Under the pieces are notes generated by a model. It did no database searches. It was not told the DNA's origin and saw only the letters and a program-made list of their open reading frames with translations. From Pseudoalteromonas sp. EB27 (GTDB lineage: Bacteria > Pseudomonadota > Gammaproteobacteria > Enterobacterales > Alteromonadaceae), in the NCBI RefSeq assembly GCF_001974875.1, contig NZ_MTQD01000006.1, positions 62,001 to 126,000 on the forward strand: 64,000 bases of DNA, given 5' to 3'. Within the stretch, counting starts at the first letter, position 1, and each line of letters opens with the position of its first letter. A program made the translations under genes and the position numbers. Of the stretch, positions 8,992 to 17,234 are shown piece by piece.

Positions 8992-11424
8992 ATGGTAAAT
9001 ATGGAATTTTACACTCACTCGTATCACACGCGAAAGATGGACTTAATTTCGCAAGTACACTGTTTATTCGTAAATCGAATTTATAATTCTAAATTTTTAG
9101 TAAAAGCTTTGCTTTGTGCTTTGTTTATTAGCTTAAGCAGCGCTTACGCGCAAGAAACTACCTCATACAGTTTGATCAACGAATCCAGCGAAGGGCTACT
9201 AAAAAGAGCCGAATTACTTATGGATACTGACGTCATAACAAGTATCGAACTTAGTAAAGAATTGTTGTCACAAGCGCAGAGTGCCGATGACACATTACTC
9301 AGTGCAAAGTTGCATAACTTGTTAGGTAAAGCGAATAAAAAAAATAATAATATTAATGAATCGCTTCATCACTATTCACAATCCTCTGTTTATTACAGCA
9401 AGTTAAATGATGCTAATAACCAAATAAAAGCCTCTATTAATTATATAAAAATATTATTAGATGAAAAACGATATGACGAACTTGCTTCAAGCATTGAAAC
9501 TTTGTTACCTACAACACTTGTGTATGGCGATGAGTTTTTTATAGCGCAAGTACTTCTTACTAAAGGGGATTCGTTTTATGACCAAAAAAAATATATTGAT
9601 GCAAACGCACAATACTCATCTGCTTTAAAGTATCTCGTTGATGAGGATGAATCTGTACAAAAAAAGTTAGGTGAAACATATAAAAAATTAGCTCAGTCGT
9701 ATAAACGGCTTAAAAATAGAGAGCAAACGGCTTATTTTTATACCAAAGCTTTAGGGGTATACACCAATTTAGGTGATTTAAAGTTGATGGCGCGCACATT
9801 AAATACACTAGCAGAAGCGCAGCGCTATTTAGATAATTTAGTTTTAGCCCTTGATTACTCCACTCGCGCATTAGAAATACATAAAAAAATTGACGACCCT
9901 GTTGGCTTTGCTAAAGCATTATTAGGTGCGGGTATTATTTATCGTCATATTAACCTTTACGAAAAATCACTCGAGCATGTAAATAAGGCATATTTATATT
10001 ATAAAAAAGTAAATAACGTGCTTGGGATTGCTAAAACATCGAATCAAATGGGACTGCTATATACGCGATTAAAGCAATTTGATCAGGCCGAGCTTTTTTA
10101 TCAAATAACCATTGATTTACCAGAAGGTATGGTTGAGGAAAAAACGCTGGCAACGGCTTTGAGAGAGATGGCTGTTATTAACTATGAATCTGGCGACTTA
10201 GATTCGGCGATGAAATTTGCACAAAAAGCTTACGTAACTTATAAAGCTGAAAACCTTAAGTCTTACATTTCCATAACGTCGCGGATTATTGCTAATATTT
10301 ATCGCGCTCATGGGGATAAAAATAAGGCTATTGAGTATTATAAAGAGTCATTATCGGTCGCGAGAGTAACGGGTAATAAACTTTATGAAATAAAGTCGCT
10401 AACAGCGTTAGCCGCGATTTTAATTGGAATTGATACAAATGAGGCGATTATCTTACTTAAAAGATCACTCGCTTTATCAACGCAGTTAGATGATAAGTTA
10501 CATATGCTATACGCTTATCGTGAAATTCGAATAGCCGAAAAGCTGCGTGGGCGCATAGACGAGTCACTTCGTTACGCGGAAGAAGAAATAGCCCTGACCG
10601 AAATTCTTCAAAACGAAAGAGACGAAAATAAGCTTGCTCTTGAAAAAGCACATTTGCATTCTCACAAGATGGAAACAGAGCTGGAGACCTTGAGAGAAAA
10701 AGAAAAACTCCATCAACTTGAGCTTGAAAAGAAAAACAATGAAATTGAAATATCTGACCAAGCTAGGGTTATATCAGAGCTAGAGCTTGCAAAAAACAAA
10801 TATGCGAGTATTGCGCTCGCATTTTTATTAGCTGCTTGTTTAGCTATTGTTTTACTGGTTTATAGAAGTTTTATTGCTTCTAAAAAACGTAATGAAGAGT
10901 TGGACTATTTGGCTGCAAGAGATCCTTTGACCAATTGTTATAACCGTCGCATTTTATTTGAGGTTATGAATCGTGACTTTTTGAATTTACCTCAGATTGA
11001 AGAATATTGTATTTTAATGGTCGATATCGATCATTTTAAAAGTGTTAATGATACTTATGGGCATAGCATTGGCGACACTGTACTTTGTGGCGTTGCTGAG
11101 CTGTTACAAGCCAATATACGTAAAAGTGATCGTGTTGCTCGTTTTGGTGGCGAAGAGTTTTGTATTATTTTACCCAATACAACTCAAGAGCAAGCAATTC
11201 GGATTGCTGAGGCAATTCGAATTAAAGTAGAAGAAGCAATCTTTGATGAGATTCCTGTTACGTGTAGTTTTGGGGTTACCTCAATCAAATTTAAAGCCAG
11301 AACTCCTTCTGAGTTAATTGAGCAAGCTGATTTAGCTCTTTATGAAGCTAAGTCTTTGGGTCGTAACCAAGTTGTATTATGGGATGCTTCGTTTGAAGAA
11401 TTTAAGCTTTTTAGATCGGAGTAA
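8992..11424 (+). CDS. TPR-repeat sensor diguanylate cyclase (GGDEF)
   Basis: The 810-residue protein has an N-terminal signal-like helix (about 36-54, ending SSAYAQE), then about eight tetratricopeptide repeats (60-500). A charged coiled coil follows (about 535-600), then one membrane helix (about 602-625) and a cytosolic GGDEF domain. The active-site motif is GGEEF (719-723), with RKSD five residues upstream matching the RxxD product-inhibition site. It should therefore make cyclic di-GMP and be feedback-controlled, with periplasmic TPRs acting as the sensor or partner-binding part. Alternative starts at 9001 or 9037 would shorten the N-terminus; no ribosome site is clearly better. It is flanked by long gaps, so it is probably monocistronic. 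Confidence 0.9.
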   Translation: MVNMEFYTHSYHTRKMDLISQVHCLFVNRIYNSKFLVKALLCALFISLSSAYAQETTSYSLINESSEGLLKRAELLMDTDVITSIELSKELLSQAQSADDTLLSAKLHNLLGKANKKNNNINESLHHYSQSSVYYSKLNDANNQIKASINYIKILLDEKRYDELASSIETLLPTTLVYGDEFFIAQVLLTKGDSFYDQKKYIDANAQYSSALKYLVDEDESVQKKLGETYKKLAQSYKRLKNREQTAYFYTKALGVYTNLGDLKLMARTLNTLAEAQRYLDNLVLALDYSTRALEIHKKIDDPVGFAKALLGAGIIYRHINLYEKSLEHVNKAYLYYKKVNNVLGIAKTSNQMGLLYTRLKQFDQAELFYQITIDLPEGMVEEKTLATALREMAVINYESGDLDSAMKFAQKAYVTYKAENLKSYISITSRIIANIYRAHGDKNKAIEYYKESLSVARVTGNKLYEIKSLTALAAILIGIDTNEAIILLKRSLALSTQLDDKLHMLYAYREIRIAEKLRGRIDESLRYAEEEIALTEILQNERDENKLALEKAHLHSHKMETELETLREKEKLHQLELEKKNNEIEISDQARVISELELAKNKYASIALAFLLAACLAIVLLVYRSFIASKKRNEELDYLAARDPLTNCYNRRILFEVMNRDFLNLPQIEEYCILMVDIDHFKSVNDTYGHSIGDTVLCGVAELLQANIRKSDRVARFGGEEFCIILPNTTQEQAIRIAEAIRIKVEEAIFDEIPVTCSFGVTSIKFKARTPSELIEQADLALYEAKSLGRNQVVLWDASFEEFKLFRSE

Positions 11425-11539
11425 ACCCAACTGTATATGGCTCAGTTTTGATTTCATTTTTAAAATCATAACAAGTAAATTTTATACAACGCTGTGAGTT
11501 ACTTACATATGTGATTGGGCTGAAAAAATTAATCCTTCA

Positions 11540-11571
11540 AATATCAAGGTATTAACTTTGGCTTTGATATT
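11540..11571. repeat. 8-bp inverted repeat upstream of the MAPEG gene
   Basis: AATATCAA at 11540-11547 is matched by TTGATATT at 11564-11571, about 45 bases before the MAPEG start. The spacing would suit an operator for a dimeric regulator, but the sequence is AT-rich and could arise by chance. Confidence 0.3.
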
Positions 11572-11613
11572 GCTCCCCTAACTAAGTTAAAAAACAAAAC
11601 AGGGAACTTAACA

Positions 11614-12033
11614 ATGACAGAAGTTGCACTTTCGGCCTATTTGGCATTTTACCTCTATTTAATTATGTTGCTTGTACAGTGGGCGGTCGCTACGTTTAGC
11701 AAAGCTAAAGAGCCTAATGCTGTACCAGGTAAAATTAGCGATGATTTATCGCACGACAGCTTTATTTTTAGAGCACATCGTACATTTCATAATACGCTTG
11801 AAAACAGCGCGTTATTTATAGGTACTGTTTTATTTGCGTTTGTAATTAATTTACAGAGCCCTATTTTTGCAATGTGTGTTTGGGTGTACTTAATTGCGCG
11901 CTTAATCCATATGGTGCTGTACTATGCTATCGCAACAGAGAAAAACCCAAGCCCACGTAGTTACTTCTTTTTAATAGGGGTGCTTGCTAATGTGTTTATG
12001 CTGATAATGATAGGGTTAAGACTAATCTCTTAA
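11614..12033 (+). CDS. MAPEG family membrane protein
   Basis: This 139-residue protein has four membrane helices and the MAPEG signature in FRAHRTFHNTLENSALFIG (about residues 46-64), where Arg, Asn and Glu form the glutathione-binding pattern. MAPEG proteins include microsomal glutathione transferases and eicosanoid-pathway enzymes; the bacterial members are mostly of unproven activity. The start has AGGGAACTTAACA before ATG. A bidirectional terminator ends it. Function beyond the family is open. Confidence 0.88.
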   Translation: MTEVALSAYLAFYLYLIMLLVQWAVATFSKAKEPNAVPGKISDDLSHDSFIFRAHRTFHNTLENSALFIGTVLFAFVINLQSPIFAMCVWVYLIARLIHMVLYYAIATEKNPSPRSYFFLIGVLANVFMLIMIGLRLIS

Positions 12034-12072
12034 TTTATTAAAAAAGTTATAAACTCTATTTATAACTTTAAA

Positions 12073-12114
12073 CAAAAAAGCGAAGAGCCTTTAAGGCATC
12101 TTCGCTTTTTTGTT
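12073..12114. terminator. Bidirectional intrinsic terminator
   Basis: A-run plus GCGAAGA pairs with TCTTCGC plus T-run around GCCTTTAAGGC, which itself can pair, so the stem is nearly continuous. It lies between the MAPEG gene (+) and the ABC exporter (-) and can serve both. Confidence 0.85.
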
Positions 12115-12164
12115 TAGGTAGCAGCAGAATATAAACCACGTCTACAGTAAGGCAATATTAATGG

Positions 12165-14012
12165 CTAATCGACGCCTATAAACCCACCTGTTTGATGTGT
12201 CCATAGAGCTGCGTAAATTCCACCTTTAGCGATTAGTTCTTCATGAGTGCCTTGCTCAACTACGCCGCCATCATCAAGTACAATTAATCTATCCATTTGT
12301 GCAATGGTTGAGAGCCTATGCGCTATCGCGATGACTGTTTTGCCTGTCATTAAATCATCAAGGCTTGCCTGAATTGCTGCCTCTACTTCTGAGTCGAGTG
12401 CGCTGGTGGCTTCGTCGAGTATAAGTATGGGTGCATTTTTAAGTAGCACACGTGCAATAGCAATACGCTGACGCTGTCCGCCCGAAAGAGTAACGCCGCG
12501 CTCGCCTACTTGTGCGTCAAAGCCTTTGTTACCTTTGCTATCTACTAAGTCATTTATAAACTCAAGTGCTTTAGCTTGTTTAGTAGCGATTATCATCTCA
12601 GCTTGCGTTGCATCAGGGCGACCGTACAAAATGTTGTCTTTTACTGAGCGATGTAGCAGGGACGTATCTTGTGTAACCATCGCTATATAACGACGTAGGC
12701 TTTCTTGGCTTACATCTGTGATGTTTTGACCATCAATTTTTATTGTGCCAGAGTCGGTATCGTAAAAACGCAGTAGTAAGTTAACAAGTGTTGACTTACC
12801 TGCACCAGAGCGACCGACTAAACCTATTTTTTCGCCAGGTTTAATATTTAAGTTTAAACCATTCATTACTGGGCTGCGATTAGTCTCGTTTGCAGCTTTT
12901 CCGTAGTTAAAGTGTACGTTGTTAAACTCAATGGCACCTTGGCTTACGTTAAGTGTATCGGCATTTGGTTTATCGGCAACTTCAATAGGGTTAGAAAATG
13001 TTTTCATACCATCGGCTACGGTGCCAATGTTTTCGAATAAGCTGCTTATTTCCCACATGATCCACTGCGCCATACCGTTTAACCTAAGCGCTAAACTAAC
13101 AGCCACTGCAATAGCACCTGCGCTAATTGCGCTAAGTGACCATAGGTAAAGCGAGACCGCAGCCACCGAAAATACCAATAGGTAATTTAAGCTTTGAATA
13201 ACAAAGTTTAAGCTGGTGACCAAGCGCATTTGTTTGTACACCGGCTGTAAAAAAACATCCATGCTTTGTTTTGCGTATTGCTCTTCACGTTGGGTATACG
13301 AAAACAGCTTAATAGTAGAAATATTTGTGTAGCTATCAACAATTCGACCGGTCATTTCTGAGCGAGCATCTGCTTGTGAGCTGGCAATTTTTTTAAGGCG
13401 CGGTACAAAGTAAAGCTGCACGAAAATGTATAAAACTAACCAAACCAGTAGCGGAATCATTAACCGCCAATCAGCTTCGGCCACTAAAAACACCATAGAG
13501 CCAAAGTAAACCACTATGTACATTAATACATCGAGTAGCTTTGTAACGGTTTCGCGAACGGCTAAAGAGGTTTGTAATACTTTAGTGGCTATTCTTCCTG
13601 CAAATTCATTTTGATAAAAGCTAACACTTTGACGCAGTAAATAACGATGCGCTAACCAGCGAATCGACATGGGATAATTGCCTAGTAATGCTTGGTGCAA
13701 AATAGCAGAATGAAAAAATACAACAACGGGCAGCACAACTAATAGCATAACAGCCATTTTGATAAGTGCAGGCTTTTGCTCTACAAACAAGGTTTCGGGT
13801 GTGTAGGCGGTTAACCAATCCACAAGTTGGCCCATGTAGCTAAATAAAGAAACCTCTAAAATAGCGAGCATGGCGGCGCTGATTGACATTAGCAGCAGCG
13901 AGAGCTCCATTCCTTTGGTGTAGTGACGGCAAAAAGCAAATAAAGTAGAAGGCGGCTGAGTGGGTTGGTCCTCAGGAAATGCTTTTGTCATTTTTTCAAA
14001 TAATCGATACAT
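12165..14012 (-). CDS. ABC exporter, fused membrane and ATPase domains
   Basis: The 615-residue protein has an N-terminal six-helix exporter domain (about 35-325) and a C-terminal ATPase domain with Walker A GLVGRSGAGKST, a Q-loop (MVTQDTSLL), signature TLSGGQRQRIA, Walker B ILILDEATSALD and switch His in AIAHRLSTI. It belongs to the homodimeric or heterodimeric MsbA/MdlB-like exporter class. It is a single gene with no partner half nearby, so a homodimer is expected. The substrate cannot be inferred; drugs, peptides or lipids are all possible. It differs from the dedicated msbA at 61290. Confidence 0.9.
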   Translation of the reverse strand: MYRLFEKMTKAFPEDQPTQPPSTLFAFCRHYTKGMELSLLLMSISAAMLAILEVSLFSYMGQLVDWLTAYTPETLFVEQKPALIKMAVMLLVVLPVVVFFHSAILHQALLGNYPMSIRWLAHRYLLRQSVSFYQNEFAGRIATKVLQTSLAVRETVTKLLDVLMYIVVYFGSMVFLVAEADWRLMIPLLVWLVLYIFVQLYFVPRLKKIASSQADARSEMTGRIVDSYTNISTIKLFSYTQREEQYAKQSMDVFLQPVYKQMRLVTSLNFVIQSLNYLLVFSVAAVSLYLWSLSAISAGAIAVAVSLALRLNGMAQWIMWEISSLFENIGTVADGMKTFSNPIEVADKPNADTLNVSQGAIEFNNVHFNYGKAANETNRSPVMNGLNLNIKPGEKIGLVGRSGAGKSTLVNLLLRFYDTDSGTIKIDGQNITDVSQESLRRYIAMVTQDTSLLHRSVKDNILYGRPDATQAEMIIATKQAKALEFINDLVDSKGNKGFDAQVGERGVTLSGGQRQRIAIARVLLKNAPILILDEATSALDSEVEAAIQASLDDLMTGKTVIAIAHRLSTIAQMDRLIVLDDGGVVEQGTHEELIAKGGIYAALWTHQTGGFIGVD

Positions 14013-14163
14013 TTTAAAAACTTAAATGGCAAATAATGATGCGTATCATACCATTTAAGTATTTTTAAATGCAGGTTTGTAAGGTATTAATTGTGAATAT
14101 ACTAGAGCATTATTTATATAAACCTATGTCAAAAAGAGCATCAAAAAAGCACTTTACTTACTT

Positions 14164-15042
14164 TTATAGCATTGGGTTATTTAGGTTTTTGCCTTTGCTC
14201 ATGTATAAATCGTCATATCTGAGGCCACCATTTCCGTAAGGCTTTTTAATCGGGCCTGTATTACAGTTTGCTAAAAAGTATATAAGAGGTTGTTCGCGCT
14301 TCATTCTAAATTGTGCATTTTTATACACCAGTGTTTGCTTGCTAAATTCACCGCCTTTTACGTAAACATCGTATTGCTGACCTTGCTTTGAGGCTGCTGC
14401 GTTATTAACAACATACCACACATCGTACCATGTATTTGTTTGCAGTGGCTTGGCCGATTGTTTGGTAGTGTAGTTTTGAATGTTGCTATACCCATTGCCG
14501 GTTTTAACCATTAATGCGCCATCGTTTACAAGCCCGTTTGATTCTGTTTTATCGGTTACGCGAAGTGTAGGCTCAAACGCATCGTACGCATGTTTATTAA
14601 TTAGCTCTGGCATGAGGTTGCTTAATCCAAAAGCATGGTTATTAGGGAAAGCAGCCACGTTTATACGTATATAAAATGTGTAGGTTTGACCAACTTCAAC
14701 CGCTTGTGGAAGCTTTGTATAAGAAAGCGCTTTGCGATTGCCAACAATGCCATCGCGTGCAGGCTTTTTTAGTAAATAATGATTTGTAGATGTAGATGTA
14801 GATGTAGATGTAGATGTAGATGTAGATGTAGATGTAGATGCTTGTTCTGGTTGTATAACCGTTATTTGTGGGTTTTTAACCTGTGGTTTAGTTTCATTTT
14901 GCGTATCGACACTCTGCCAGTCGCTAAGAGAGTTTTCAAAATTATCAATAAGCAGCCAATCGCTCGATGTACTTTTTTGAATGGTTGAACATGCTGATAG
15001 CGTGCTAAACAAACATAGAATTAAAATGTGTTTGGAAGACAT
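14164..15042 (-). CDS. Predicted lipoprotein with Ser-Thr repeat linker
   Basis: The start is placed at ATG 15042 (292 residues), preceded by GAGAG. It gives a clean lipoprotein signal peptide with lipobox LSAC, the Cys being about residue 18. An upstream ATG at 15081 would add 13 residues before the signal. A Ser-Thr dipeptide repeated nine times (about residues 69-86) is encoded by a hexanucleotide tract. The rest looks like a beta-sandwich domain (DNFENSLSDWQ; NTWYDVWYVVNNA; LRYDDLYMSKGKNL), a style common in carbohydrate-binding or lyase-like secreted proteins. I do not recognise a named family. The Asp at +2 is absent (Ser follows Cys), which favours outer-membrane sorting. Confidence 0.75.
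   Translation of the reverse strand: MSSKHILILCLFSTLSACSTIQKSTSSDWLLIDNFENSLSDWQSVDTQNETKPQVKNPQITVIQPEQASTSTSTSTSTSTSTSTSTNHYLLKKPARDGIVGNRKALSYTKLPQAVEVGQTYTFYIRINVAAFPNNHAFGLSNLMPELINKHAYDAFEPTLRVTDKTESNGLVNDGALMVKTGNGYSNIQNYTTKQSAKPLQTNTWYDVWYVVNNAAASKQGQQYDVYVKGGEFSKQTLVYKNAQFRMKREQPLIYFLANCNTGPIKKPYGNGGLRYDDLYMSKGKNLNNPML
14785..14838. repeat. Hexanucleotide tandem repeat, nine units, inside the lipoprotein gene
   Basis: Nine perfect copies of TGTAGA on the + strand (TCTACA in the coding sense) encode Ser-Thr. Because the unit is six bases, slippage alters linker length without shifting frame. Confidence 0.97.
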
Positions 15043-15289
15043 AATTGGCTCTCGTAATATTATTGATATTTGGTTAACCAATTTAAATTTTGGCTATAGT
15101 TTTTATTGAGAGTTATATAACCAATTTAATGTTTTTATGTCAATCATTAAAGCAATACGTAATGGCGTGGGAACTGCGAAGATATAAAAATTATTATTCC
15201 ATTCAAAAAATTAACCAGTAAACTTATCCATTAAATCAACTCAGCAAATTTCAGCTGAGTTTAAAATAATTTAATAGTTAGGATGTTAT

Positions 15290-15694
15290 ATGTATACGGG
15301 TTCGTGTTTGTGCGGTGAAGTAAGGGTTGAAGTGTCGGGCAGTATAACCAGCATTATTCATTGTCATTGTTCACTGTGCAGAAAAAACAGCGGGACTGCA
15401 TTTGCAACCAATGGCTTTGTAAATACTGAGGACTTTATAATAACTAAAGGACAAGAGCAGCTGAGTGAATTTAGTTTTAAACCAGGGCGCACTCGTTACT
15501 TTTGTAAATGTTGCGGCTCGCCGGTTTACAGTAGCGACAATGATGACAAAAGCAGAATACGAATTCGTTTAGGAATATTCGATAGCGATATTACTGAGCT
15601 GGTATTATCGCATAATTTTGTTACGTCTAAAGCTAACTGGGAGCAGCTAGAAACAAGCTTACCGTGCTATGAAAAACATGAACCTGGGCGGTAA
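15290..15694 (+). CDS. GFA family (glutathione-dependent formaldehyde-activating enzyme-like) zinc protein
   Basis: The 134-residue protein shows the zinc-cysteine pattern of the GFA/Mss4-like fold: GSCLCGEVRVEV at residues 4-15, HCHCSLCRKNSG at 29-40 and FCKCCGSPVYS at about 71-81. The family was named after Gfa, which was reported to speed glutathione-formaldehyde adduct formation, but most members have no proven activity. The ATG at 15290 sits downstream of TTAGGATGTTAT. It is convergent with the spermidine-synthase-like gene, only 6 bases away, with no clear terminator between. Confidence 0.9.
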   Translation: MYTGSCLCGEVRVEVSGSITSIIHCHCSLCRKNSGTAFATNGFVNTEDFIITKGQEQLSEFSFKPGRTRYFCKCCGSPVYSSDNDDKSRIRIRLGIFDSDITELVLSHNFVTSKANWEQLETSLPCYEKHEPGR

Positions 15695-15700
15695 CGCATT

Positions 15701-16498
15701 TTATTCAATGTGGTAAATACTGTTAATACTTTTATAAAGGTTTGGCGCAAAATTTATAAACACAGGTGAGTTTTGTATTTCATCAACGTTTATGTGCATT
15801 AATGTTTGCTGGCTTAGTATGATTACTATATTTTTGTATTCGTTAAACTCTATTATCGCTAAGCACTTAAAATGTTGCCTTAAAAGCACTAAAAGCATTT
15901 GCAACTCTTTGCCAGTTTGCGGGTTTAAATTAATGATTACTTGAGTACTTGGCTCACTACAGCGGTTTATGTTTTGCCAAAAGCTATAGCTGGTTAAAAA
16001 AGGCTGATGATATTCACCACTAAAAATATCGATAGTGATCACGTTAAAGTGATCAGAGCATTGCGAAATATATTGCTCGGCGCATTGTAAATAGGTGTTG
16101 TGGTTACTTGGTAAATTAAAGTGCTGGGCAGCAATAGAGGCAATATTTGTGTTTATTTCTACCGTATTAAATGTATTTATGGCATTTATATATGGCGTAT
16201 TATTTTGCAAGTAATACATAACACGCTCAAACCCTGCTGTGCCTAGACCTAAATTTAGTATGTTTAATGTATTTTCCGGTTTAAGTAAAAACAACAGCAT
16301 GCATTGATTTACAGGAACGATTACTTGCTCAGGGTGTGTTAGGTTCATAACACCTTGAATAGTTATGTCATCATTGGCCTTTTGTGCAAGGGTTAGCCAA
16401 CGATATTCTTTATTTTGGTACACACATATGGGACCGTATGCACTTTGCTGCGATTCAATAAGGTTACTTTTAACTGTATCTTCTTTTAGCTGGCGCAT
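15701..16498 (-). CDS. Spermidine synthase-like (SAM-fold) protein
   Basis: This 265-residue protein resembles the spermidine synthase/methyltransferase superfamily: YGPICVYQNKEYRWLTL at the N-terminus, NILNLGLGTAGFERVMYY (nucleotide loop, GLGTAG rather than GGGDG), NTVEINTNIASIA (acidic residue after strand 2) and NVITIDIFSGEYHQPF. True spermidine synthases carry a GGGDG-type loop and a DLIIVDSTDP-like motif, both altered here, so polyamine synthesis is doubtful. Many bacteria keep such paralogues with unknown substrates. It appears monocistronic. Confidence 0.7.
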   Translation of the reverse strand: MRQLKEDTVKSNLIESQQSAYGPICVYQNKEYRWLTLAQKANDDITIQGVMNLTHPEQVIVPVNQCMLLFLLKPENTLNILNLGLGTAGFERVMYYLQNNTPYINAINTFNTVEINTNIASIAAQHFNLPSNHNTYLQCAEQYISQCSDHFNVITIDIFSGEYHQPFLTSYSFWQNINRCSEPSTQVIINLNPQTGKELQMLLVLLRQHFKCLAIIEFNEYKNIVIILSQQTLMHINVDEIQNSPVFINFAPNLYKSINSIYHIE

Positions 16499-16647
16499 AA
16501 CTTAAACTATTTATATAAACACAATGATAGTGTGCCATGAAAAACACACTTTATAATAGATTATTGTGTAACAAGGTTTGTAATTTAACCTCTAAATATA
16601 ATATTGTATTAGCAATTAATTAGTTATACGTTATTCAAGGATTGAAA

Positions 16648-17061
16648 ATGGGATTAATTTTAGGGCCTGCTGTTTTGGCATGGTTTGCAGTATTTATCTA
16701 TTCTTTACGATTAGGGTATGTGCTTATTTATAAAAACATGAGCGCACTGACCACAGTGACTACTTTTGCAATTGGTATTATTGGTCTGTTGGCTTTTATG
16801 ACGTATGGATATAGGCATTTTGTAAACAACACCTCTGTTTGGGCGTTTGAGATCCCAAGTTATTTTTTATTTAGCAAAATTGCTTTTATAGGTGTCTTGA
16901 GTGGTTTTTTACTTAACTACTATATTAATCCTGAAAATAGTTCGGAGTTTTTGAGCTGTTTAGCATTTGTATTAATATTTATGTTTTCTGCTGGTGTGCT
17001 TGCAAGCTTAGGGGGACATGAGGCCTTTTTAAAAGAATTTGATATTAAAACCACTTATTAA
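16648..17061 (+). CDS. Uncharacterised four-helix membrane protein
   Basis: The start is ATG 16648, seven bases after AGGA, giving 137 residues; a TTG two codons earlier is less likely. Four hydrophobic segments lie at about residues 3-24, 35-55, 73-92 and 103-123, with a short polar C-terminus. No family or motif recognised. A possible terminator hairpin follows at 17090. Confidence 0.6.
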   Translation: MGLILGPAVLAWFAVFIYSLRLGYVLIYKNMSALTTVTTFAIGIIGLLAFMTYGYRHFVNNTSVWAFEIPSYFLFSKIAFIGVLSGFLLNYYINPENSSEFLSCLAFVLIFMFSAGVLASLGGHEAFLKEFDIKTTY

Positions 17062-17089
17062 AAATATGCATAATAAATTTTGGCCAGTA

Positions 17090-17113
17090 CCCATTCAAGG
17101 TAGTGGGCTTTTT
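17090..17113 (+). terminator. Possible weak terminator
   Basis: CCCA (17090-17093) can pair with TGGG (17104-17107), followed by C and five T bases. The stem is short with a 10-base loop, so confidence is low. Confidence 0.35.
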
Positions 17114-17234
17114 ACTATCCTAGTAACCTCTTGTAAATGCGCTTTAGCGTGCTCCTTTCTGCGTCTACCTCAAATGTATTGCCATAAAATCTTACTTAAG
17201 TAATGGTTACACTATAATAATTAGGAGCTAATAG

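Noticed and set aside
12165-14012. Second copy of msbA
   Set aside because: It has the exporter layout but differs in sequence and lacks the lpxK neighbour; it is called only as an ABC exporter.
14779-14988. Forward frame with a run of Cys-Arg repeats
   Set aside because: Produced by reading the hexanucleotide tract on the non-coding strand of the lipoprotein gene.
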